Source: Cryptomeria japonica (taxonomy: Eukaryota > Streptophyta > Pinopsida > Cupressales > Cupressaceae). From it: a DNA stretch of 64,000 bases. Both the position numbers and the translations under genes were made by a program. Below, one piece after another: positions 46,740 through 56,764 of this stretch. Below the pieces are notes generated by a model. It searched no databases, was not told the origin of the DNA, and saw only the letters and a program-made list of their open reading frames with translations. The stretch spans positions 473,854,008 to 473,918,007 of the forward strand of contig NC_081405.1 of the NCBI RefSeq assembly GCF_030272615.1, read 5' to 3'. How positions within the stretch are numbered: position 1 is the first letter of the stretch; every line of letters begins with the position of its first letter.

Positions 46740-48611
46740 CCCTCTACGGCAATGATGAACTCCCTCTCTCGGAGCCACCTAGCCTCAATGGAGTCTGAGC
46801 CCTAGAAGGACCCACCCTAGGATCATCCCTCCTGTCCCCTCTATCTGGTGGTGGTGGAGGACCCATAACCCCACTATTGGACGCCTATCTCCTCTGGCTC
46901 CCTCCCGTAGTTGTTGCTATCTGTGATGGTTTGCGGAAGCTCCTCGCCCGCTGCTCTGGTGGCATTGCCCTATAATATAGGTCTCACCAATAGCCTATCT
47001 CCTCCCCTGCCTATAGAACATAGGCATATCTAGCCCCTGTATCCTCTGCCGCCTGCCTCCTAGCCCTCAGCACTATCTCAGCCTCAGTATAGTGTTGGAT
47101 AACCTGATCCCGCTCATGCTCTATCTCCCTCTCCAGGTCCTGAATCTCATTTGCCTGTCCTTGATAGATCTCCCTTAGCTCAAGAAACTCATCCTCCTCC
47201 TCCTCAGCCCCCTGTGCCTCTGCCTGTGGCTCCCCCTGTACTAGTGCATGTTCCTATGCCTGTACCTACCTCTTCCCCTTTCCCTGTACCTGTCTAGGAC
47301 CCTGTGCTGCTAGCACCTATAGTGGCAATCCACCGTGACCCCTCACCACTGGAGCCTGTCTCTCCTCCCTACCCTCTCTCCATGGAGCCACCCTCCTCTC
47401 TCCAACTACACTCGCCTCCTCTATCGGCCTCTACCTCCACCATCTCCATCATGATCTCCATCCCCCCCACCATCTCCATCTATCACCTCCCCTGGGTCTA
47501 TCAGTCGTGGGAATGGATGCTTAGCCCAATATGCAGTGTACTCTGCATTCAGACCTGCATCCTCAATATCTAGCCACATATCCCATGGCAAGGGAACCAT
47601 CTCCACTAGTTGCATCACGGCCTGATCATACGACAACAATGGCCCAAAGTGTGCCTGATCCCTAACTGTCTGAGCATACATCCCGAAACCCCGTGGCATC
47701 CATTGAATCCTGCCAAACTATTTGCCCACTCTATCTACGAGCTGCCTCTCCAATACATAGGGCATCCGCCCAATCATATATCTACTCTAGAAGGTGTATG
47801 GTAACTCTACTGCATCATCCTCCCACAGCTCGCACTCTCGGTACAGCCTCCATATCACAGTGTCGATCTCATCCAAGACTCGATGCCAGTACTCCAACCT
47901 ACCAATTTGTGGCTATGAGGTAATCATATCATACAAATGAATGAAGCTATGTCTATGACCCCTGCCTCTAAAATGTATCGGTCATGTCACTAGCAGGTGC
48001 TCATAAGCCCAAACCTGTTGTAATGTAACTTCGCAGCCCAATCCCATAGATCCATGATAAACAAACTGATGTAGCTCATAGTACAAGTGTGCCAGCACAC
48101 ATGATCCCCAGGCATATCTGGTGTGCTGTGTAACCAGTGTCTCCAAGGTGCTCCCCCAGCCCACAACCAACCCTCGTTTCGCCCTATCTGGACATAGGAA
48201 CCCACTGATCACTCCTCCTAGCACTGCTGGTAGTGCCAGTCCTATCACTGTCATCATGTCCCATGCCACATGTCTAGCTCTCATCTCTAGTTCGAGATCC
48301 TAAAACACTCATCTCAAGGCCTCCCTATCTCCCTCTCGATCATAAGGAATCAACTCCCCTTCGATCGGTATCCTCATAATCTTGTATACATCCTCCAAGG
48401 TGACTGTCATCTCACCCATCGACAAATGGAAAGTGCAAGTCTTAGAGTGCCACCTCTCAGCTGATGCAGTCAACAAACCCATGTTTACCCGAAACTCAAG
48501 CACATACAAAATGTGGCATAATCCCATAGCATCAATAGCATCTCTCTCATCAACTTTCAGCTCAACTCGCAATCTCTGAGTCAATGGAAATCTCTCCCAT
48601 GACTCTAGCAT
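46740..48611 (-). pseudogene. Antisense ORF with plant mobile domain (PMD-like)
   Basis: A single minus-strand frame of about 620 codons is interrupted by several nonsense codons (for example just below 48309, at 47979-47981 and near 47710). The N-terminal part has CTFHLSMGEMTVTLEDVYKI followed by MRIPIEGELIPYD. This is the hallmark of the aminotransferase-like plant mobile domain (FHLPxGEMTxTLxDV...LGLPxxG). The middle has AWDMMTVIGLALPAVLGGVI and AWGSCVLAHLYYELHQFVYH. The tail is Gly/Asp-rich (near 47430), then a coiled segment EIQDLEREIEHERDQVIQHY. Antisense PMD ORFs are known in plant Tat elements; their function is unclear. The start at 48611 gives MLESWERFPLTQRLRVELKV. Confidence 0.78.
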
Positions 48612-48649
48612 AGGTAAGTACTCCTGTAGTCAAGCAAATCAATCATGTC

Positions 48650-48960
48650 AGTTATAGTGACACTCACTGTTCATCACAAAGTGTTGCTTCTATCCTAGTG
48701 ACACTCACTGTTCATCACAAAGTGTTGCTTCTATCCTAGTGGTACTCCCTATTCATCACAAAGTACTACGTCTAGTGACACTCACTGTTCATCACAAAGT
48801 GTTGCTTCTATCCTAGTGGTACTCCCTGTTCATTACAAAGTGCTGCTCACATTTGCACTCACTGTTCATCACAAAATGTTGCTCATATTAGTACTCATTG
48901 TCCATCACAAAGTACTCTGTCTTGGTACTCAGTGTTCATCACAAAGTGCCTCGACCTATC
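48650..48960. repeat. ~41-bp tandem repeat upstream of antisense ORF
   Basis: Around eight diverged units carry the core ACTCACTGTTCATCACAAAG, the first two 41 bp apart (48661, 48702), with degenerate ones following. It lies within the presumed 5' UTR of the antisense gene. Confidence 0.85.
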
Positions 48961-49058
48961 CTAAATCTTCCCTAGAGGACCTTCTTGAGTGAATCCTCTC
49001 AACAGCTTATCCAATCGACAATGTATGTTCATCACAGAACTGCCGATTTGACCTTGAA

Positions 49059-49252
49059 GACATAGATGTGCTTTCATTGCATAAACACGCTTATATATTG
49101 CACAAACGCGTCTGCTCTGCATAGACACGCCTGAAAGACATAGACGTGTCTATGCTCTGCACAGATGTGCCTGAAAGACACAAACATTCTTGCCTAGCAC
49201 AAACGTGTCTGGCACAAACACAGACACGCCTAGCCAACCCAGACGCGCCTGG
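49059..49252 (-). repeat. Antisense leader array: same phased motif, ~20-bp spacing
   Basis: Ten cores start at 49061, 49080, 49101, 49120, 49139, 49160, 49179, 49198, 49219 and 49239, such as CACAAACGCG, CATAGACACG, CATAGACGTG and CACAGACACG. On the minus strand these read CGYGTCTRTG, as in the sense leader. The near edge is about 450 bp upstream of the antisense start codon. Confidence 0.85.
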
Positions 49253-51780
49253 CACCTGTTGGGACTGATTAAAATTGAGTCAAGTTTAGAGGCCCAATCC
49301 AAAAATTTGCTCTGCGTACCTAAATAAGTCAGTTTGAATGCCTAGTTAGCAAGGGGGTAAAATGGAGCCAGTTGATTTTCAGAGGGTAAGGCTCGGGATT
49401 CATGTCCCACACCTTTCATTTGGCCTATTCAGTGATGTGAAACTTTCAGAATTCAATTTGGATAAGTTTACTAGGTACCCATTTCGAGGGGTGAGCTGAA
49501 AGTGCATTCTAGGCACAAGTGCAAATTTTATTAAGTTGCCTACTTTGGGTGTTTATATCTTTTGCCCTGTTGATCGTCATGGATAAATTCAAAATGGATT
49601 CAATTATATGCATAAATGTGAGTCAGCCTACAAAATTTCAAGTCCTAATGAATCCGTTTGCTCAGTTTTCAAAGCTCAATCTGTTTGTAGTTTGTGATGT
49701 TTGCACAACTGTAAAACTTGCCTCAGTAAGCATCATGCCAAAGTGTTTCTTCCAAGTTGATGTCAGTATAAATGGTGAGCTACATTTCAAATTTCAAGCT
49801 TTTATCAATCCGTTTGATCAATTTTCAAAAGGACTCATTTTGCCATCAAATTCAGTTATCCGCACTTCCAGTGTTAGATCAGTTAATGTAGCCGTTTTGG
49901 TGAGCACGCCGTTTGCATCCTGTCAGTTGGGTGATCAAACTGAGAATTCAAAGATTTAATATGTACTTAAAGGTACCTATGTTTCGAATTTGAGAGCCTA
50001 CGGAGGTCGTTTGATATTTTTGAGAAAGGCATCATGTGTTGCCAGAACATTGACTTCATCAGGTCCGAAGTGTCGACAAAGCCAGTTGGCCGTTTTCGGA
50101 AATTAATATCTCTTTGCTCGGGACTCGTCTTGAGAAACCGTTTGGTAGATGTCATCCTTGTATATCAAATTACACGCCTGTCAGATGGCGAGCTCCAGAA
50201 AGGTGTTTTGACAGGTTTGAAAATTACGTCTTCGCGATTAAATGCGAAAATTGTGGCGTAATTGCCTGAAAGATGTAAAATGCAATTTTATGATCCGAAA
50301 ATGGTGCCGATCGATTCCAGAGGTGTGTTTGAGGTTCCTGAAGCATTCCGAAGGTCAGTTGCGTGAAAACGAAATTTTTTTTTAGTCGGACCCACTTTGG
50401 GGCTCGACCTGGCTCTTGCTTGTGCATTGTTATTTTATTGGCGACTTGGCTTTATGAGCATTTCTAGAGTAATGTTGACGTCCACTGTTGGAGTCGAATA
50501 CTTGTATGTTTCCCACCAGAAGGTAATGAAAAAATGAAAATGCCCCTTGTAGTCAAAACAACCAAGGCATTTTAAGAGTTCATGGCAAACACCCAAATGC
50601 AAATTGGCAGCGAACATGGGGTCTTCAAACTTTTAGAAGTGCTGGAGTCAATTGTTTACAAGCTGGGAAAGTAAGGTGGAAATATGTGAATGGTGTCTGG
50701 AGACTGAATCCAAGGAGAGGATTCAACAAAACAACATAAAAAGAAAATCCCACGCAATGTATGATACTCAAGGCAACCATGAAAGTGGGTGTAGAGCAGA
50801 AATTTCAAAAAGAATAGAAGGTGAAAGATGCAATTCCAACTTTTTTAAGACTAATATAAACAAACTGCCAGCACTCTCCCTCCCACGTGTGAGCAGCACC
50901 AAGGGAACTTCAACAAATTGTAAATTGGCAGTCTTCTCCTCCTTGCCATGAGCTTTTGGGAGGTGGGTGAGCAGAATTTTTAAAACTTCAATGCAAGTTT
51001 CCCTTGGCAGATGTAAACACAAATCCATGCCCTTTGCAAGTCCTTTATGTTTCATGTGGATTTTGGAAGGCTACGTTGGAGCTCCAGTGGTGTGGGAAAT
51101 GTTTTAAAACTACAGCAAGTCATTAGAAGCTAAAAAGAGATTGTTAATTGGCACTGGTAAAGTTGATATTCCCCTCTTCTCACGTGATAGCTGGTGAAAG
51201 GGGCATTTTGAAACAACAAATTGCCAATCAAATGCAAATTGCCAAGAACATGTTATGGTTGGGCAGCAGAAGGATTAGAAATTGTAAAGCATTTGCAATT
51301 AGCAAAGCTTCATTTGCAAAGTATCCTCCCTACTGTGAGTCATTACTTGTTGTAAACCTTCACAAATAGAAACCATGTCCCAGCAATAAATAAAAGCCAT
51401 TTGCCAGCATCTTTTCTATGTTGAAGGATGAGGCTATGTAGCAAAGTTAATATAAGTGCAGATTTAAAGAAATCTCTTCCCCTCTGCATGGGTCTTTGGC
51501 TGTTAAAAGACTGAGGTTAAAACTCCAATGGAAAATGTAAACAGCAAGATGGGCTTTCCTCCTCCCACGCATGGTTTAGAATGCATTTAACAAATGCAGT
51601 TGAAAGGCGAAATGAAGCAAAAGGCATAAAAGGACTCTCAAGCAATACAAATGACAGAAAACACCATTAAAACCCAGGAAAAAACCTCCAAAAACGCAGC
51701 TCCAGGCATAAGCCTTAATCCCACATTGGCTGGGAAGTGGTTTTTCTTGATATTTATAAGCAAGAACGCACAGTAATATA
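49253..51780. other. Tat 3' region, no supported gene; diverged internal repeats
   Basis: A 146-codon frame at 49519-49959 contains two copies of a segment (AATCCGTTTG...CAGTTTTCAAA, near 49650 and 49808). I read it as repeat, not gene. From about 49980 to 50400 CpG dinucleotides are unusually frequent. Between 50580 and 51600, blocks resembling GCAAATTGGCAG and CTCCCACG recur with divergence. Confidence 0.55.
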
Positions 51781-51819
51781 ATGTCTAAGCCATAAAGGCT
51801 TTTGACAGATGGTGCCTAT

Positions 51820-52270
51820 GGGCGCCCAAGGCGGGCCCATGCGTGAGCATGCTTCCCGAGGCGACAGAGGAGTTGACTGGACGAAGACCAAGTGGACCCC
51901 ACGCAGGCACGTTTCCCGAGGCAGACAGGCAAAATTTTGCAGACGAAGGCCGGGTTAACAAGCGAGCATGTTCGAGAGAGATCAACGGCTCGCGCTATTT
52001 CACGGAGGAAGATGCACGAAGTTTAAACCTCGTGAAATAGCGAGAGTGAACGAGAGCCGTCCACGTGTCGATACAGTCAGCGGTCTAGCAGGCGGGTCCC
52101 GGTGAGGTGGCACGCAGGTGGCGGTTCAGTGGCGATGACGTGGCGGCCAAGAGGCAGTGACGTGGCCGACAAGTGGCAAAGGATGAGGTGTCATCTCAGG
52201 TGGCGCCCAGTAGACCCCATCAGCCAATCAGAGGCCGCCACATGGCAAGGCTTCAGAGCACAAATGGAGG
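51820..52270. promoter_or_regulatory. GC/CpG-rich block with hairpin and ACGT-core boxes
   Basis: A GC-rich island in AT-rich surroundings. A hairpin at 51984-52046 has arms CTCGCGCTATTTCACG and CGTGAAATAGCGAGAG, with AACGGCTC/GAGCCGT as an outer stem. Further on are CCACGTGTCG and two TGACGTGGC boxes (52136, 52157), the class of site bound by plant bZIP factors. It looks like promoter-type DNA captured by the element. No attached coding exon is recognised. Confidence 0.45.
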
Positions 52271-54006
52271 CAAAAAATCAAATTTAAAATGATTAAATAA
52301 TATAGTTCAAACTATATTGAAATTCGAAATATTTAAATGATGGATCCATGATGAGAATTAATTCGCCCAGGGTCCAATTTTTGGCCAAGGTATAAAGTGT
52401 TATATATTTTCGGAAAGCTCTCAGAGCGAGGAATCCGATTATGAAGTTAATTTGGACAAATGTGGGATATTTTAGAAGCAGTTTCCATGGGAACATAATT
52501 CAGTTAGAGAGGAGACACTTGGCAATTCAGTTGCAGATTTGATTTTCTTCTCTCCTCTTTTTATTCCGAATTCTTCTTAGTTGTAAAGGTTCCAAAATTC
52601 TGTGAGGAAGTGCTCCAGTTTTCATGGCTTCCATTTTCTGAAATTCTTGACCCAAACTTGTAAAGTTCTATGGATCTACTCAGGGTATAGAGGCTACATT
52701 GCAGGATGACAGATTGTTTTCTAGTTGCAGGTCTTACTTGTGTCAGGCATGAGTAAATTTCCCATGATATTGTCTCTGTGATATGTTTTTTTCATTATTA
52801 TGAATTCAATCCTCAAGGAGGATGAAATTTGTCATCTCAAGGAGGTTGTGTGACTGTTTATAGGTATCCTTCAAGGAAGGTTTTAAATTCTATAGTCAGT
52901 CATAAATGATGAAATGTATTTCCAGATCTAATAAATTTGTGAATGAATCAAATAGTGCATTAATATCAGGTATTGGTGCATGAATATCTTGTTTAAGGAA
53001 AACAAATTTGCATCTATGATTCATATTTGCAGTTCTGTTTGTAACTCTATTGCCCAATGAACAAGGCATTGGTCTTGCAAGTTTAGGGATGGTTTCAGAT
53101 CAACATTTTAAAAGACAAATCTATTTCCCTTTATGTTTAGGGGTGTGTTCTTCTCATTCCAAGCTCTGTTTCATCCTATTGTTTGTACAGATCTAGCCAA
53201 TCTGTAATGTTTCCTAACCTGTTGAGCTTGTGAAATGATCTATCTGCTTAATGTTGATGTAGTTACGTGTCTGTAATTGTTGTATTTGGTGCATCAAAAG
53301 GGTGTCCCCCCCCTAGGTCTAGCAAAACCTGAAGTGCAGGAGGATCAATTAGGGTCCTATGTTATGTTGTCCAAGCCCTGATGTGTTTTGTAGACTGAAA
53401 TTGGCCATTTCATAGAAAGATTTGCAGGTGTTCTTGGGTTATCACTTTTGGTGAACAACAACACCTATGCAGACGTACCTCCACATTTTTTACATTTTTT
53501 GACATTATCCTAAAGCACATTTATTGCTCTACTTGACATGCATTAATGACAATATTTATTGCTACAAAGTACAAGGAGGTTTTACGGTACTCACTGACTC
53601 TTCTGCATTTGTTGGCCTTTGAAATCGGTGAACGCGATCAAATCTATGTACCATTGCCATCGCTACTGACTACTGTTTCTCTATTCTCTCTCTACACTTT
53701 GATCTCTTGGATGTGTGGATGACAATGAGGATGTATTCCCCTCGTGGTCTATTTTATAGACTACCTTAGCCCTAGCCTTAGCCCTAGCCCTTGTCTCCCA
53801 AGTCAGTCTTCATTATCCCGTGACTCTGTCACTCTATCCTGTCCTGTCAATCCTTTCTAGCCATTCTTTCTTATCGAGAGATTGTCTGCGATCTTTTCAG
53901 ACATTTTCATCCAATCTCTCGAGGGGGCATATCATTCCCATCTTGGGGCAACTTTGTATCAGTTCATATTATCTTCTTTGAAACAACGCGACAAGCTGCA
54001 TTGTCT
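52271..54006. other. Tat 3' untranslated region, nothing coding
   Basis: Mixed sequence without a supported ORF. It includes C-runs near 53308, a short CCCTAGCC run near 53765-53795 and the approach to the 3' LTR. Confidence 0.6.
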
Positions 54007-54021
54007 CAAAGAGGAGCAAAA
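54007..54021 (+). other. Polypurine tract
   Basis: CAAAGAGGAGCAAAA immediately precedes the TGTAGACACC start of the 3' LTR, the place of the plus-strand primer in LTR retrotransposons. Confidence 0.75.
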
Positions 54022-54782
54022 TGTAGACACCTAAAATTGTCATGTCTAATTAAATAAATATCTTTATTTATTTAATTATTTTAGCCTAATTCTTCTATTA
54101 ATTGAATAAATCTTTATTTATTTAAATTATTCTTTTCCTAAATTAAATAAATATCTTATTTATTTAACTGATCCCACTTCCTCTATTAATTAAATAAATC
54201 TTTATTTATTTAATTAATTCATTAACCTTTTCTACCTATGACACATGTCATTCATCTCTTAATTCCTACACTACCTACCATTTCATTATTTTATTATTTC
54301 TTTTACCTACCCTCTAATCATAGCCGACCTCTTTTACACCTCTTAATCTTATCCCTCCATTTCTTATAGTGTCTTCTATATAAGAGGATACTTCCTTCAT
54401 TATCAACCCTAATCAATTATTCTAATCAATCTATGCATCCTAATCAATTGATTACACTCACTATACATTCAGCCCCGACTATGCTTTCGAACTTGCATAT
54501 GCAATCAAGCCTACTTGCAACCATATTTATGTTCTTTGTTGAGCTCTTGTGCACATAAAATCTGAGAGCAAATATATCAAGCAAGATCAATGGAGATAGG
54601 AAGAATGGAGATTCAAACCCTATTGGACATGTGATGGTATAATCTTTGTGATTTCATTTTATTTGCATTGTCTTAGGTAATCTTTATATGTTATGGTGGA
54701 TCTTTGTTGTTGTTAGGCTAGGGTTTTGTGGTTGAATTCATTTAGTCTTTCAATATTGTTGTTTCCATTTTCACCATATACA
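54022..54782 (+). repeat. 3' LTR of the Tat element
   Basis: It starts TGTAGACACC and ends CATATACA, with a TATA box at 54377-54383. It aligns with 34566-35338 except for a shortened A/T-hairpin part and scattered substitutions. Confidence 0.92.
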
Positions 54783-55015
54783 TATTTGTAAATTTAGTAA
54801 ATTTAGCATTACATTTGTTATCTTAATAATATGTTATTGAAAATTTTAACGACACTTGTATTTAGTTTAATTTATATTGTGATGCTTACAGGAGGGGCTT
54901 GTCACTCCAGATCATGAAAGTGCACCTATTGTGGATGGACATCATGATTATTTGTATGCAATAAGTGACTATTCTATTATATGTCATCTAAAATTCAATT
55001 TTTGTATATCCTAAC
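54783..55015. repeat. 234-bp duplication, right copy, abutting 3' LTR
   Basis: The counterpart of 34332-34565. It keeps the acceptor (TTACAG) of the duplicated exon, but its donor is changed (ATAAGT). The original gene sequence continues after it with ATCATTC. Confidence 0.9.
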
Positions 55016-55183
55016 ATCATTCTTTTCATTGTATCAGGTGGAGTTACAAAAAAGTCTGGAGAGGAGGTCAAGTGGATGTACTCAAAAGACACCTGCATCA
55101 TATACATCTCCATCCCCTCAATAGGCAAAGATATCTCATGATCTTTTTCCTTCCCCTAGAGGGAAATGAATAGAATAGGGTCC

Positions 55184-55505
55184 TATGTTGTATGCCTATG
55201 GTAATTTTGAACATATGTTTTGTATTACGAATATGTGACATTCTATCGCCATATGGCTTTTGGCAAGCTCCTATTTGACTTTATTGGATACCATATTGTA
55301 TGCCTATATGGAAAATTTGAACATATGTTTTGTATTATAAATATGTGACATTCTATGTCCATATGGCTTTTGGCAAGCCCCTATTTGACTTTATTGGATA
55401 TCATGTTGTATGCCTTTATAGCAATTTTGAACATATATTTTATTTTATGAATATGTGAAATTCTAAGTCCATATGGCTTTTGGCAAGCCTATTTGTTTGT
55501 GTTGG
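55184..55505. repeat. ~109-bp tandem repeat, three copies
   Basis: Copies aligned on TTGTATGCC start at 55188, 55296 and 55406. Each has GAACATAT-TTTT, AATATGTGA-ATTCTA and CCATATGGCTTTTGGCAAGC. They lie just after the stop of the plus gene. Confidence 0.88.
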
Positions 55506-55715
55506 ATATATTTGATAGTTTTAACAGTATACAATGTTGCATGGATTTTTAGCTTTTTGGTTAATGCAAATCATTTATCATGGTTATCCATAATTGCAGT
55601 ACAAATGATTAGATGAATAATTGCACAAAGTTTATTATTACTTAAGCTTTGAACCTAAATATGTGTTTGTAATCCAAGACACAAGCCACCCTGATGCATA
55701 TGAGCTAACGGTTCG

Positions 55716-56510
55716 GTGCCACAACACGACCCTGCAAGATCAAATGGATCATTCTTATGATTAACGGGCATAGAGAAATGCGATGTTGAATATTGACAAC
55801 TTTGAGCAATTTGAGCACTTCGGCGATTTGGCTACTAGGGTGTGGCTCGCAATGATCAAGTGAGTTGGAGAGAAAAAAGAAGGCATTCCTAGCATAAACC
55901 CAGCCACCCAGACTCGTACGAGCTGACGGTTTGGTGTCGGGACGAGCAGATTGAAAGATGGGGCATTGTGCAACTTTTCATTGAACTCATCTGTCGCTTT
56001 TTGTCGCAATCGAGAAAGAGTTGCCACGAGCAACTGGATCTAAGTCTACCCAAACTGAGAGAGGTTTTTTTAGAGTGCCATAACATGACCCCATAGGATC
56101 AAATGGATTGTTCTTATGATTAATGGGCATGGAGAAATGCAATGCCGAATATTGACAACTTTGAGCAATTTGAGCACTTGGGCGATTTGGCTGCTAGGGT
56201 GTGGCCCGCAACAATCGGGCGAGTTGGAGAGCAAAAAGAAGGCATTCCTAGAATAAACCCATCCACCCCAATGCGTACAAGTTGATGGTTTGGTACAGTG
56301 ACGAGTGGATTGAAAAATGGGGCATTGTGCAACTTTTCATTGAACCCATCTGATGCTTTTTGTCGCAACCGAGAAAGAGTCGCCATGAGCAACTGGATCC
56401 GAGTCTACCCAAACTGAGAGAGGCTTTTTTAGAGTGCCATAACATGACCCCACAAGATCAAATGGATCGTTCTTACATGTCATTAACATTGAGAAAAACC
56501 ATGCCAAATT
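55716..56510. repeat. 359-bp tandem repeat, ~2.2 copies
   Basis: Copies start at 55716 and 56075, with a partial third at 56434. Each begins GTGCCA-AACA-GACCC and ends GAGAGAGG-TTTTTT. In both full copies the same two minus-strand frames stay open (90 and 65 codons). That could be chance conservation after a recent duplication. I do not recognise the encoded sequence. Confidence 0.88.
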
Positions 56511-56764
56511 TTGACAATTTTTCACACTTTGAGTGTTTGACAACAAATGAGCATTTTTTACATCTTTTACCATATTAACAGGGTATACTTCATGAAATGA
56601 TCCCATGTGATCTCTAATGGTCCAAAATGACATTATTTACATAAAATCACACAAAAAAACACAAAAACATAATTTTTTATATTACAATGCCTCGAGTAGT
56701 AAAAAATACAAGTCATTTACATATATTCAAATAAGATTGATATTATAATTTTTTACATTTACAT

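Larger units (their letters stand above)
34566..54782 (+). mobile_element. Ty3/gypsy Tat-type LTR retrotransposon, 20.2 kb, with antisense ORF
   Basis: Two similar LTRs (34566-35338, 54022-54782) enclose a primer site, a 2.2 kb leader, gag, protease, G-patch, RT, a connection RNase H plus a second archaeal-type RNase H, and integrase. A 9 kb 3' part follows, with an antisense plant-mobile-domain ORF. The second RNase H and the long 3' region are known marks of the Tat lineage (Ogre/Retand-like). Multiple stops, frameshifts and a lost integrase Asp show it is inactive. The usual 5-bp target duplication is replaced by a 234-bp one. Confidence 0.9.
32668..55124 (+). pseudogene. Multi-exon gene of unknown function in the DNA transposon, split by a Tat insertion
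   Basis: Predicted exons with GT-AG borders are 32668-32698, 32788-33826, 33926-33994, 34087-34149, 34232-34321, a 69-nt exon in a duplicated segment (34437-34509 or 54891-54959), and 55038-55124. Phases agree. The protein has an acidic 14-residue tandem repeat (PHEDHIEKEAHQST / PHEDHIEEEAHQEP), a polar coiled segment (SQKELEGLITRLKD), then the best conserved part KKKKINKFDLCALFTDPQ to HDREGAQHDPNLPPRP. Short Ser/Thr-rich exons end it. Breaks are a TGA in the first exon, TAA near 32949, a frameshift near 33170 and TGA at 34132. The Tat element sits in the intron after the duplicated exon. I do not recognise the family. An accessory transposition protein is a guess from its position. Confidence 0.5.
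55125..56764. other. Region between the two convergent genes: two tandem repeats
   Basis: It holds the 3' UTR side of both genes, a ~109-bp repeat in three copies (55184-55505) and a 359-bp repeat in two and a half copies (55716-56510). I see no confidently coding frame. Confidence 0.65.

Noticed and set aside
49519-49959. 146-codon plus-strand ORF in the Tat 3' region
   Set aside because: It contains a repeated non-coding segment (two copies ~160 bp apart) and matches no retroelement domain. Coding is not supported.
55761-56445. Minus-strand ORFs in the 359-bp repeat as a real gene
   Set aside because: No recognisable domain, and recent duplication alone explains the paired open frames. 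Kept only as a low-interest finding.
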